Shown here in pieces: positions 1 through 6,714 of a stretch of 24,982 bases of DNA (its first letter is position 1; each line of letters opens with the position of its first letter). The notes below the pieces were generated by a model that was not told the origin of the DNA, did no database searches, and saw only the letters and a list, made by a program, of their open reading frames with translations. The position numbers and the translations under genes were made by a program. This DNA comes from an uncultured Veillonella sp. (GTDB lineage Bacteria; Bacillota; Negativicutes; Veillonellales; Veillonellaceae): contig CAAEOZ010000281.1 of the NCBI GenBank assembly GCA_900757715.1, forward strand, positions 1 through 24,982. The letters are read 5' to 3'.

Positions 1-1
1 G

Positions 2-70
2 AAGATATGGCAGCAGATGGTGCGATTGTGTAAAGACAACATTGAGGTTTTAAAAGATAGTTCCCGATAA
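2..70 (+). CDS. possible 3' end of a flanking gene (partial)
   Basis: An open frame enters from the left edge and runs 22 codons to a TAA at 68-70, ending in K-D-S-S-R. It lies outside the recombinase gene and points towards it. I do not recognise the family. It could be the tail of the host gene or neighbouring element into which this ICE inserted. At 22 codons it could also be a chance reading frame. The same stretch contains one arm (18-42) of an inverted similarity with the right edge of the window, which could instead be a recombinase half-site. Confidence 0.3.
   Translation, partial: KIWQQMVRLCKDNIEVLKDSSR
18..42 (+). repeat. left arm of terminal inverted similarity
   Basis: These 25 bases match the reverse complement of 24956-24980 at 19 positions without gaps. 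Shared blocks are TGGTGCGA, then GTAA, then ACAACAT, in the same spacing. Inverted similarity at the two edges of an integrated serine-recombinase element is what half-sites for one recombinase would look like, but both arms could also be related coding tails. The exact element boundary is not determined. Confidence 0.4.
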
Positions 71-91
71 TCTGGCATACTAGCTGCCAGA
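71..91. repeat. perfect 7-bp inverted repeat beyond the recombinase stop
   Basis: TCTGGCA, a 7-base spacer, then TGCCAGA, lying 10 bases past the stop codon of the serine recombinase. No T-run follows on the minus strand, so it is a poor intrinsic terminator. Its place at the presumed element end makes a protein-binding or recombination-site role possible. Part of the arm (ATCTGGCA) recurs just upstream of the recombinase promoter at 1754-1760. Confidence 0.4.
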
Positions 92-101
92 TATGAGAAC
101 T

Positions 102-1670
102 TTAGAAATTCCAATGTATCTCAATAGGTACTTCCTTAGTTACAGGGTCTTTCTTACCGACCAATACATAATCAATCAGCTTTTCAACCGTTTCCCTGTC
201 TAAGTGTTCAAGATTTGTATATTGCTCGATTAACTGTCGTCTGTTATCGCCAATCAGCATTTTTCTTTCAATAACATCAAGCTGTTTCTGCGTATCAATT
301 ACCAGTTTTTCGAGCCTTTCTTTTTGTGTTGAGAAGTCTTTAGATAAATCCAAGTAATCAAGTTCGGAAAGAATACCCTTTACCTTATCTAAATATAATT
401 CACGGATTCCTTTTGTGTATTCCGCAATCTTTTTTTGATAAGCAGCAATCTCCGTTTCCAAAGCTTCTTTTTGACCTCGCAAGTCATTGTTGAATTGCAC
501 ATTTTGTTCAAGCTCATCTTTGTCAAGATATTCTGCGGATAACTTATTAAGTTCATCAATCACAGCTTTTTCTAATTTGTCTACTGAAATGAAAGAACCT
601 ATACAAGCGTCCTTTGCTACATGGCGGTTAGAACATTGTAAATAATGCTTACCATGATTCTTTGACGAACGCATTGTATAACCACAATTCATACAGCGAG
701 CTTTTCTGGCAAATAAACCGATTGTGCCAACTGTGAAAGGTTTTGCCTTTTGAGCTACCAATGCTTGAACCCTATCCCATAACTCACGGTCAATAATCGG
801 CTCATGTGTACCCTCAACTCTGTACCACTCGTCTTTGGGTCTGGGTTTGTTTTGCTTTGTCTTATAAGAAACGCTACCATATTTCCCTTGAACCATATTC
901 CCGATATAGATTTCATTCACCAACATATCTGATATGGCAAAATATTTCCATAGGGTACTGTTTTTCGTTTTAGGCTGCTTGTAACGCAAACCATGAAGTC
1001 GTTTGTATTCCGTAGGGTTTGGTATTCCTCTGTCATTCAGCATACGGGCAATGGTGGTCTTTCCATATCCCTGTGAAAACAGTGTAAAAACTTCTCTGAC
1101 AACTTCCGCAGCTTCTTCATCAATAATCAAATGCCCTTTTACGTCAGGGTCTTTTTTGTAACCATACAGAGCAAAAGCACCGATATGGTGTCCGTTCTTT
1201 CTTCTGTCAGTGAGAACGCTTTTAATGTTCTCTGACATATCCTCCAAGTACCACTCATTCACCAGACCGTTAATCTGTCTTGATTTCTTATTTCCTTTAT
1301 TAGCGGTATCTGCATTATCAACAATGCTGATGAAGCGAATACCCCAAATAGGAAAAAGACCGTGGATATATTTTTCCACTAATTCTAGTTCTCTGGTAAA
1401 TCTGGATTGTGTCTTACAAAGGACAATATCAAATTTACGATTCTTTGCGTCCTCCAACAACCTGTTAAATTCTGGTCGTCGTCTGTCAGAACCAGTGTAA
1501 TCATCATCACTGTATATGTTGTAGACTTCCCAACCATGCTCTAATGAGTATTGAAGTAACATTGACTTTTGATTCTGAATACTGTTACTGTCGTCTGTTT
1601 CTGATTGTTTGTTTCTATCTTCCTCTGATAAGCGGCAATAAATAGCAACTCTTGATTTTGATTCTATCAT
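102..1670 (-). CDS. large serine recombinase (TndX/TnpX type) with zinc ribbon
   Basis: Site-specific recombinase that probably integrates and excises the element. Residues 7-150 are a resolvase/invertase catalytic domain: YCRLS with nucleophile Ser15, SIQNQ at 30-34, DDYTGSDRRRPEF from 56, and the KTQSRFTR arginine motif near 86-93. A recombinase domain follows (about 160-300), then a zinc ribbon with paired cysteines around 327-357, a coiled-coil stretch near 395-470, and a conserved C-terminus. The 522 residues are close to Tn5397 TndX. It takes the place of Tn916 int/xis, with its 3' end at the presumed element end. The start is ATG, preceded by AAAAGGAGAACGAAGC, and its own promoter lies at 1722-1751. 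Family assignment is firm; orthology to TndX itself is inferred. Confidence 0.93.
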   Translation of the reverse strand: MIESKSRVAIYCRLSEEDRNKQSETDDSNSIQNQKSMLLQYSLEHGWEVYNIYSDDDYTGSDRRRPEFNRLLEDAKNRKFDIVLCKTQSRFTRELELVEKYIHGLFPIWGIRFISIVDNADTANKGNKKSRQINGLVNEWYLEDMSENIKSVLTDRRKNGHHIGAFALYGYKKDPDVKGHLIIDEEAAEVVREVFTLFSQGYGKTTIARMLNDRGIPNPTEYKRLHGLRYKQPKTKNSTLWKYFAISDMLVNEIYIGNMVQGKYGSVSYKTKQNKPRPKDEWYRVEGTHEPIIDRELWDRVQALVAQKAKPFTVGTIGLFARKARCMNCGYTMRSSKNHGKHYLQCSNRHVAKDACIGSFISVDKLEKAVIDELNKLSAEYLDKDELEQNVQFNNDLRGQKEALETEIAAYQKKIAEYTKGIRELYLDKVKGILSELDYLDLSKDFSTQKERLEKLVIDTQKQLDVIERKMLIGDNRRQLIEQYTNLEHLDRETVEKLIDYVLVGKKDPVTKEVPIEIHWNF

Positions 1671-1698
1671 GCTTCGTTCTCCTTTTAGAGAAGACGAA

Positions 1699-1748
1699 AC
1701 AAACTATCTCTACATAATGTTATTATAACATCTCGTAGGATAGTTTGT
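1699..1748. repeat. inverted repeat flanking the recombinase promoter
   Basis: ACAAACTATC (1699-1708) and its exact reverse complement GATAGTTTGT (1739-1748) are separated by 30 bases holding the -10 element of the recombinase promoter. The similarity continues outward as CTAC/GTAG-type bases. The arrangement fits a two-site operator, perhaps for autorepression by the recombinase or another element regulator. The right arm resembles a sequence near the far end of the element (24847-24859). Confidence 0.6.
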
Positions 1749-1751
1749 CTA
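1722..1751 (-). promoter_or_regulatory. sigma-A type promoter of the serine recombinase
   Basis: On the minus strand, TAGACA (1746-1751), an 18-base spacer, then a perfect TATAAT (1722-1727). It lies in the gap between the 47-residue gene and the recombinase start at 1670. The flanking inverted repeat overlaps the -35 box, which suggests repression by steric blocking. The promoter is predicted from sequence only. Confidence 0.65.
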
Positions 1752-1895
1752 TCATCTGGCAGGAGTTGCCTTTCCTTTATTTTTTTCATATTGATTTATC
1801 AACTCTATCCATTTTAGAGTAAATGCTTTTGTAAACGCCGCTCTATCACAATTTTTAAAAACATTCTTGCAAACTACCTTTGCGTCATTTGCCAT
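1752..1895 (-). CDS. 47-residue small protein upstream of recombinase, unknown function
   Basis: A short gene starting MANDAKVVCK and ending GKATPAR, with a good ribosome site (GAGGTGG four bases before the ATG). It has two cysteines, a tryptophan and a basic, probably helical core (FTKAFTLKWIELINQ). It sits directly upstream of the recombinase promoter. Elements with large serine recombinases often need a small excision-direction factor, and xis is absent here, so position makes this a candidate. That role is inferred, and no domain is recognised. Confidence 0.65.
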   Translation of the reverse strand: MANDAKVVCKNVFKNCDRAAFTKAFTLKWIELINQYEKNKGKATPAR

Positions 1896-2074
1896 TGAAC
1901 CACCTCACTACAATATATTTACAAAGTATGCAAAAATGCTTGTACATTATGAAAGAATTTGTCTATAAATAAGAAGTAATCAGATGGCTTTGGAAAGCTC
2001 CACTGGAATTTCACCATTCCCATTCTGATGGGTGAACCGTGTCATACGGGTGTATCATTATTCTGATATACAGG

Positions 2075-2149
2075 TCATGGCAGCAACTTTTCCAACAGTC
2101 GCTTACGGATCACTGGCATGGTCGCTCGCTTCTTTATTCCTCCTTTCAT
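2075..2149 (-). CDS. possible 24-residue basic peptide
   Basis: Reading MKGGIKKRATMPVIRKRLLE followed by KLLP and a TGA. It is strongly basic and could form an amphipathic helix. No ribosome site precedes this ATG; the AAAGGAGG motif lies inside the frame, 19 bases before an internal ATG. It is listed because the amino-acid pattern is not random-looking, but it may simply be part of a structured RNA. Confidence 0.2.
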   Translation of the reverse strand: MKGGIKKRATMPVIRKRLLEKLLP

Positions 2150-2233
2150 GGGTCATGGCGTTCCAGTCCGTCGGCTCACCGTATATCAAACGTATCTGAT
2201 TACTTTATTCATTTTTCAAAGAACACTTGTAAA

Positions 2234-2266
2234 ACGGAGCTGGAATGAGGTGATAGAACACTCCGT
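2234..2266 (-). terminator. possible terminator after orf8
   Basis: ACGGAG/CTCCGT hairpin with a 21-base loop, starting 11 bases after the orf8 stop on the minus strand and followed by TTTT. The stem is only 6 bp and the T-run is short, so termination would be partial. Confidence 0.35.
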
Positions 2267-2276
2267 ATATATTCGC

Positions 2277-2516
2277 TTATTTCACTCTGACTTCAAAACC
2301 TAGAATTGCTTTAATAAGAGCAGCTCTGATTCTGCCTTTCAGTTCCATGTCGACCACAATATACATATTTCCGTGTTCATCATAGAACGGGCGTAAACTT
2401 GCTTTTGATATGTAAGCGTCATAGTGATTTAATATTTTCTCTATTGCCACTTCGTCGCCATCAGCAGCTAAACTGATTGTGGAGAATAGAGGACACTTTT
2501 TTGTAGACTTCATCAT
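2277..2516 (-). CDS. orf8: Tn916 orf8-like helix-turn-helix conjugative-element regulator
   Basis: A 79-residue protein of the orf8 family (HTH_16-type) encoded with the sigma-like orf7 gene in Tn916-type elements. Typical features are the N-terminal AADGDEVAIEKILNHYDAYI segment, then RPFYDEHGNMYIVVD and a basic C-terminal helix. It starts one base after the orf7 stop (TAA-C-ATG), with AAGGAGG inside the end of orf7, so the two are translationally coupled. In Tn916, orf7 and orf8 raise expression of int and the transfer genes by read-through; the same job here is inferred from position. Confidence 0.9.
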   Translation of the reverse strand: MMKSTKKCPLFSTISLAADGDEVAIEKILNHYDAYISKASLRPFYDEHGNMYIVVDMELKGRIRAALIKAILGFEVRVK

Positions 2517-2517
2517 G

Positions 2518-2937
2518 TTATAATTCCTCCTTATACATATCTCTAATGAGCTTTAGTGAACACATTCTGTTTCTATAAACAGAGTTTCTGGAAATATCCA
2601 AAATCTCTGCGATTTCTGCGTCTGGTAATTCCAGAAAATAGAACATCAACACAACATTGCGTCGTCTTTCGCTTAATTTTTTGATTGCTTCACATAATTT
2701 CTCATCATAGACACGAACTTCTGTACCAAACACATCAAAGGAAGTAAATTCAATCGGGTATTCGTCCGATACACCCAACTGGTTTAATTCCAGCTCTGGT
2801 ATTTCACAGAAAGATATTTCATGCTTTGCACGTCTGGCAAGTTCTTTGTTGTAGTTCTTTACAGTTCTGCCAATCACCTTACGAGCCAGACAGTCAAATT
2901 GAAGTCTTATAGCGTTCTCAAATGAAGAAGGTTTCAT
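2518..2937 (-). CDS. orf7: Tn916 orf7-like RNA polymerase sigma-70 family factor
   Basis: A 139-residue sigma-like regulator. The C-terminal half has a sigma region 4 helix-turn-helix: LSERRRNVVLMFYFLELPDA followed by EIAEILDISRNSVYRNR. The N-terminus MKPSSFENAI matches Orf7 of Tn916. I place the start at ATG 2937 because TTGAAAGGAGGTGAGATT precedes it. The longer open frame to 3078 would start inside a terminator stem and carries an unrelated N-terminus. It is cotranscribed with orf8 and preceded by a strong hairpin at 3071-3112, so attenuation of this operon is likely. Confidence 0.92.
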   Translation of the reverse strand: MKPSSFENAIRLQFDCLARKVIGRTVKNYNKELARRAKHEISFCEIPELELNQLGVSDEYPIEFTSFDVFGTEVRVYDEKLCEAIKKLSERRRNVVLMFYFLELPDAEIAEILDISRNSVYRNRMCSLKLIRDMYKEEL

Positions 2938-3070
2938 AATCTCACCTCCTTTCAAGTTGAAGTTGCTAAAGCGAAAAGGCTTTTTACCTCTTTCCGCACT
3001 AACACTCAACACGGAGGGGCGATTTGTAACCCGAATCAGAAAAAAATCAAAAAATTTTTTAAAGTAGCAA

Positions 3071-3112
3071 AAAAGCACAAGGGCATATGAGAAATGCTGT
3101 TCTTGTGCTTTT
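3071..3112 (-). terminator. strong intrinsic terminator/attenuator in the orf7 leader
   Basis: Perfect 11-bp stem AAAAGCACAAG/CTTGTGCTTTT with a 20-base loop. On the minus strand it runs into six Ts, about 130 bases before the orf7 start. The position in the leader suggests attenuation of orf7/orf8, in line with the termination control known at the regulatory end of Tn916. It could also end transcripts from the small frame at 3220-3420. Confidence 0.7.
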
Positions 3113-3219
3113 AAAATTATTCCTGTTATGTAACGTGAAAAACCACATTCAAGGGTATATTGTGCCGCTGTGAAAGCTAGGATTTTTTTGACAATAACGG
3201 ATATATTGAAGATTGTCGA

Positions 3220-3420
3220 TTATACAGGTCTTTCAATGCGGCTACCTCCCAAAGCCGCTAACCCAAAACCATTATGTTGTTTTTGTATTGATGGGAAAAG
3301 AAAAAGGCGGCTTTTCAACCGCCATCTGGAAAAAGGTATTTTGTGACACGCAAAAACGGTACTGTTGATAGCGGTTTTTTTATTTGCCGCTATGCAGCAC
3401 TTTTTAATTGATTTACGCAT
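3220..3420 (-). CDS. 66-residue small ORF at the Tn916 orf10 position
   Basis: The frame starts MRKSIKKCCI and ends GGSRIERPV, basic and rich in aromatic and basic residues, with no recognisable domain. It lies where Tn916 has orf10, between orf9 (divergent) and orf7. The ribosome site is weak (AGG about 15 bases upstream). The region contains two hairpins, GGCGG/CCGCC near 3307-3324 and ATAGCGG/CCGCTAT at 3368-3393, so the frame may be a leader peptide or only untranslated leader RNA. Confidence 0.4.
   Translation of the reverse strand: MRKSIKKCCIAANKKTAINSTVFACHKIPFSRWRLKSRLFLFPSIQKQHNGFGLAALGGSRIERPV
3368..3393. repeat. 7-bp hairpin in the orf7 leader region
   Basis: ATAGCGG, a 12-base T-rich loop, then CCGCTAT. 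It lies inside the 66-residue frame, close to its 5' end on the minus strand. Perfect pairing and a T-rich loop suggest RNA structure rather than coding constraint. It is a candidate attenuation element upstream of the 3071-3112 terminator. Confidence 0.4.
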
Positions 3421-3423
3421 AAT

Positions 3424-3483
3424 AGGAACTGCTAAACCTTACTATACGTTTTTCTATACCTGTTAGAAAATCAACAGGAACTG
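3424..3483. promoter_or_regulatory. divergent regulatory region with operator-like repeats before orf9
   Basis: This lies between orf9 (plus) and the leftward transcription unit. It holds a direct repeat AGGAACTG (3424-3431 and 3476-3483), a repeated CTATAC (near 3442 and 3454), and an inverted repeat CCTGTT-8-AACAGG (3459-3478). On the minus strand TTCCTG and TATAGA are 16 bases apart, a possible leftward promoter. A DNA-binding protein such as Orf9, encoded next door, is the obvious candidate ligand; binding is inferred. Confidence 0.45.
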
Positions 3484-3507
3484 TAGAATATAGTGAGGTG
3501 ATTACAT

Positions 3508-3864
3508 ATGCGTAAAAAAGAAGATAAGTACGATTTCAGAGCTTTTGGTCTTGCCATCAAAGAAGCTCGTATGAAACAGGGTTTAACCCGTGAACAAGTG
3601 GGAACAATGATTGAGATTGACCCACGTTATCTAACAAATATTGAAAATAAAGGACAGCACCCAAGTTTACAGGTATTCTATGACCTTGTATCATTGCTCA
3701 ATATTTCTGTTGATGAATTTTTCCTGCCTGCGTCTGATCTGGATAAAAGCACCAGAAGACGACAGTTGGAAAAGCAACTTGACAACCTTTCCGATAAGGA
3801 TTTAGTTATCATGGAAAGCGTCGCTAACGGAATCATCAAGTCTAAGGAAGTAGCGGAAGAATAA
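3508..3864 (+). CDS. orf9: Tn916 orf9-like XRE-family repressor
   Basis: A 118-residue protein with an N-terminal HTH_3/XRE domain (about 12-68): FGLAIKEARMKQGLTREQVG, then RYLTNIENKGQHPSLQVFYD. The C-terminal tail is acidic and basic. It is the only clear gene on the plus strand, exactly as orf9 is in Tn916, where it is thought to repress the orf7/orf8 unit. GAGGTG precedes the ATG. The upstream repeats at 3424-3483 are plausible binding sites. Identity is clear; targets are inferred from Tn916. Confidence 0.93.
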   Translation: MRKKEDKYDFRAFGLAIKEARMKQGLTREQVGTMIEIDPRYLTNIENKGQHPSLQVFYDLVSLLNISVDEFFLPASDLDKSTRRRQLEKQLDNLSDKDLVIMESVANGIIKSKEVAEE

Positions 3865-3892
3865 CGCTCCACTTTTGATTACCAATAAAATA

Positions 3893-3934
3893 AGCCGATA
3901 ACCCAAGAAATACTTATTCTCGGTGTTATCGGCT
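3893..3934. terminator. bidirectional terminator overlapping the end of the KTR gene
   Basis: Perfect 10-bp stem AGCCGATAAC/GTTATCGGCT with a 22-base loop, between convergent orf9 (plus) and the KTR gene (minus). On the minus strand it is followed by TTATTTTATT. The stem includes the last codons and TAA stop of the KTR gene, so coding sequence and terminator overlap. Confidence 0.7.
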
Positions 3935-4111
3935 CTGCGTCTTAGCGTCTGGCTCTATAACAGTTATTTGTTGTTGCCTTACATTGATTAGGCTTTCTTG
4001 TTTACATTTAGGGCAGAATAGAGGATAATTTATCAATTCTGTATCCTTTCGTATTTTTGTGCGTGTTTTATTTCTGCATATAGGGCAGTATATCCATTTT
4101 TTTGTTATCAT
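3926..4111 (-). CDS. cysteine-rich KTR family small zinc-ribbon protein
   Basis: A 61-residue protein with two CxxC knuckles, CPIC (9-12) and CPKC (33-36), bracketing the KTR motif NKTRTKIRKDTEL. This is the Cys_rich_KTR family common in Firmicute mobile elements; its biochemical role is unknown. The fold is probably a small zinc ribbon. It lies 19 bases downstream of the lipoprotein gene and ends the two-component cargo unit. Its C-terminal QSR-stop is encoded inside a terminator stem (3893-3934). Confidence 0.85.
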   Translation of the reverse strand: MITKKWIYCPICRNKTRTKIRKDTELINYPLFCPKCKQESLINVRQQQITVIEPDAKTQSR

Positions 4112-4130
4112 TCGTTTTCTCTCTAATATG

Positions 4131-4643
4131 CTATTTTATTGTAAACTCACATGCCAAATAATATGTGTCATAATCCCAATCTTTTGGGGATTCAAAATAA
4201 GAAACACTTATAATTATCCGATAATGCCCTGATGGGAGTTCACCATAAAACGAAGAAATATCATATGCTAACCTCAATCTTTCTGATGGTTTTATAATAA
4301 CATCATCTTCATTGTCTTTTGACGGGTCAGAAAGTTGAGTTAATTGATACCATACATCTGATTGTTCTGCTTCGATTTCAAAATAAGATTTTGAACAATG
4401 GTATTCTTTATCAGAGTTGTTCTCGATAAAAAATGTCGCATTCTCTAAGTTAAAATCCCATTTTTTATCTAATGTAATTTCAACATCTGATAAAGAATTG
4501 ATTTCTTCTTCATTTCCATAAGGCGAAACCTCGTAATATTCTTTAAAATTTTGTGGGAATACATTTTCCTCATTTTGTGATGAATTGCACCCAGATAAAA
4601 TGCTTACGGCTATTACTAAAATTATGCAGATACATTTTTTCAT
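4131..4643 (-). CDS. predicted lipoprotein with bacterial Ig-like domain
   Basis: 170 residues with a lipoprotein signal peptide: positively charged MKK, a hydrophobic stretch, and lipobox LSGC with Cys19. The rest looks like a beta-sandwich of the Ig-like Big_14 type, with the hallmarks FFIENNSDKEYHCSKSYFEI, a 'kPSErlrl' strand, and the GELPSGHYRIIISV ending. It is probably anchored to the outer face of the membrane. It lies 50 bases downstream of the histidine kinase and in the same direction, so it may be a target or accessory sensor of that system. Ligand unknown. Confidence 0.8.
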   Translation of the reverse strand: MKKCICIILVIAVSILSGCNSSQNEENVFPQNFKEYYEVSPYGNEEEINSLSDVEITLDKKWDFNLENATFFIENNSDKEYHCSKSYFEIEAEQSDVWYQLTQLSDPSKDNEDDVIIKPSERLRLAYDISSFYGELPSGHYRIIISVSYFESPKDWDYDTYYLACEFTIK

Positions 4644-4693
4644 TTTTAAAACCTCCTCGATAAATGTTTAGTCCAATTATATGGAGCAAATAT

Positions 4694-6028
4694 CTATTTT
4701 TCATCAACATCTATGATTTTTATCCAAGCTGTAACACACGCTCCAACCTTATCATTATTCGCAATTTTCAATGTACCTCCATGCCTTTCACACAATATTT
4801 TACAAATATTTAATCCTAGACCTAAATGTTCAGTCGTAGTGTCTTGCGACGATTTGTAAAACGGTAATGTCACACGCCCTATATCACTATCCTTAAAACC
4901 GCAGCCATCATCGGAGACGGAAATCAATAAATATTGTTTTTTCATACTAATGTCAATATCTATCATTGAATTGGCATATCTAATACTATTAGATAATAAA
5001 TTTTCATAAATCTGTACAACAATATCAAGATTGATAAATAGGTTTTCGTTATTATTACAGCTTGTCTTAATAGAGTATTTTATGTCTGTACAAAGCAGTT
5101 CTGTTGTATCTGACAAAGCTTTTAATAGTAAGTTACAGTTTATGGTCTCTTTTTCGATTTCTATATCTTCTAATCGGTATAGATTCGTCATGGCATTAAC
5201 GTATTTTTCAAGTCGTTCCACATTCTTACGCATTGTTGATAATTCATCAATTACCTCTTGTTGGGAAACTAATCCTTTTGGAATAAATGATAACAACATT
5301 GTAGTATGCCCTTTAAGTAGTGTTAAGGGAGTACGCAAATCATGCGAAAAAGCAGCGTTTAATCGTCTTTGTTCAGCAAACTGTCGTATCATTTTTTGAT
5401 TGTTTTGATATAAACAATTTTTCATTTTTTCAAATGCAAGACACAGCTTACCCATTTCGTCTTTATAGGGGTAATACAGAGTAAAGTCCAATTCGTTGTT
5501 TTCAATTTTGCTATAAGCATTAGTTAGTAACTTTATCGGTCTCGCCAATTTTCGTTTTATAAAAATAGTTACGCAAAGTATCATACTGAATGAAAGAACA
5601 ACAGGAATAGTGGCAATATTTATCATTCCTAAAGTAGTATCTACAATCCTATCTTGTTTGGTAAAGTTTGGTGAGACCTCAATATAAGAAACATGATTTG
5701 GATAAACGTATTCTTGTACCGGGCGTTCTTTTTTATAGTCTACAACAAAACTACATACTTTCTTTTGGCTTGCATTATATATTGTATACTCTGTCTGGTC
5801 ATTATTGTATTTTGCTATAAATGAACCATTTTCAGGTATATCATATCTTGTTGTCATGTCCTCATATTTATAGTTAAGATTCATTCTATAATTATCAACA
5901 AGAGCAATGGCAGTAACACTTATAGTAATACCAACTACTAAAGAAATAAGTGCGTAAAGAATAAATGAAATTTTAATACTCCTGTTCTCAATATAGTATA
6001 CTAATTTTTTTTCCCTTATTTTTTCCAC
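4694..6028 (-). CDS. membrane sensor histidine kinase
   Basis: A 444-residue two-component kinase. Transmembrane helices at about 20-45 and 134-157 flank an extracellular region of about 90 residues. A HAMP-like linker follows, then HisKA FSHDLRTPLTLLKGH with phospho-acceptor His229. The ATPase domain has the N box ENLLSNSIRYA (Asn347), the G1 box DDGCGF (373-378) and the G2 box GLGLNICK (403-410). The HDLRTPLTLLKGH signature resembles kinases of lantibiotic/bacitracin-type peptide sensing. Its 5' end overlaps the regulator gene by 13 bases. No ABC transporter accompanies it. All catalytic motifs are intact. Confidence 0.92.
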   Translation of the reverse strand: MEKIREKKLVYYIENRSIKISFILYALISLVVGITISVTAIALVDNYRMNLNYKYEDMTTRYDIPENGSFIAKYNNDQTEYTIYNASQKKVCSFVVDYKKERPVQEYVYPNHVSYIEVSPNFTKQDRIVDTTLGMINIATIPVVLSFSMILCVTIFIKRKLARPIKLLTNAYSKIENNELDFTLYYPYKDEMGKLCLAFEKMKNCLYQNNQKMIRQFAEQRRLNAAFSHDLRTPLTLLKGHTTMLLSFIPKGLVSQQEVIDELSTMRKNVERLEKYVNAMTNLYRLEDIEIEKETINCNLLLKALSDTTELLCTDIKYSIKTSCNNNENLFINLDIVVQIYENLLSNSIRYANSMIDIDISMKKQYLLISVSDDGCGFKDSDIGRVTLPFYKSSQDTTTEHLGLGLNICKILCERHGGTLKIANNDKVGACVTAWIKIIDVDEK

Positions 6029-6690
6029 TTATATCCGCACCCCCAAACAGTTTCTATATAAGGATTATCACTCATAGAAAGAAATTTTGTTCTTATCCGT
6101 CGTATATGTTCCGTAACAACAGAATTGTCACCGCAACCATCTAGCCCCCATACTTTTTCATAGATTGTTTCACGGTCGAAAACAATACCTTTGTTTTGTG
6201 AAAGAAATTCAATTATATCAAATTCTTTCTTCGTAAAGTTTATTTCAGCATTTTTATAAAAAACCGTTCGTGATGAATAATCAATTACTATATTTTTATC
6301 GAACTGTACTATTGCAGACGAACTATGCCTTTTCTCTCTCCGCAAATGGGCAGCAACTCTAGCTTCTAATTCATCAATAGAGAAAGGCTTTACAACATAG
6401 TCGTCAGCACCGATAGCAAACCCCTTGATTTTATCACAGTCCTCAACACGAGCTGTTAAAAAAATAATAGGACAGGAAACATAATTTCTAATCGCCTCAC
6501 AAACTGTAAAGCCATTCATATCTGGCATATTTATATCCAACAGAATAATATCGGGGTTTTTAGTGATTGCATTTAGTGCTTCTTTTCCGTTAATTGCTGT
6601 ATACACTACATAACCAATCTTGTAAAAATATTGATTTAACATTGATACAATATCTTTTTCGTCGTCTACAATCAAAATACTCTGTGCCAT
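6016..6690 (-). CDS. OmpR/PhoB-family response regulator
   Basis: A 224-residue regulator. The receiver domain (1-120) has acidic pocket Asp9/Asp10, phospho-acceptor Asp52 in LLDINMPDMNG, Thr79 and Lys101 in KPFS. The C-terminal winged helix (about 130-223) has the typical FTKKEFDIIEFLSQNKG and EHIRRIRTKF segments. AAGGAGGG precedes the ATG. It is first in the operon with the kinase, lipoprotein and KTR genes. Likely autoregulated: two promoter-like sequences and a set of TGTAA repeats lie upstream. Confidence 0.94.
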   Translation of the reverse strand: MAQSILIVDDEKDIVSMLNQYFYKIGYVVYTAINGKEALNAITKNPDIILLDINMPDMNGFTVCEAIRNYVSCPIIFLTARVEDCDKIKGFAIGADDYVVKPFSIDELEARVAAHLRREKRHSSSAIVQFDKNIVIDYSSRTVFYKNAEINFTKKEFDIIEFLSQNKGIVFDRETIYEKVWGLDGCGDNSVVTEHIRRIRTKFLSMSDNPYIETVWGCGYKWKK

Positions 6691-6714
6691 AATTCGTCCC
6701 TCCTTAGTCAGTAT

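Larger units (their letters stand above)
1896..2276. other. long intergenic stretch between the small gene and orf8
   Basis: About 380 bases with no convincing gene. Short plus-strand frames at 2039-2303 overlap each other and show no family features. The stretch is rich in hairpins: CCCAT/ATGGG near 2018-2031 nested in TTCA/TGAA, GTGTATCA pairing with TGATATAC near 2050-2071, and ACGGAG/CTCCGT at 2234-2266. A Shine-Dalgarno-like AAAGGAGG occurs on the minus strand near 2142-2149 without a start codon at normal spacing. It could be a structured untranslated RNA segment or a decayed gene. Confidence 0.5.

Noticed and set aside
2039..2303. Two overlapping plus-strand frames of 61-69 codons
   Set aside because: No Shine-Dalgarno sites, no recognisable pattern, and they overlap hairpins and the end of orf8.
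2938..3078. N-terminal extension of the orf7 gene to 3078
   Set aside because: It would begin inside the terminator stem and add residues absent from Orf7; ATG 2937 has a near-perfect ribosome site.
5031..5399. 122-codon plus-strand frame opposite the kinase
   Set aside because: Antisense to intact kinase motifs (His229 and N-box region), with no independent support.
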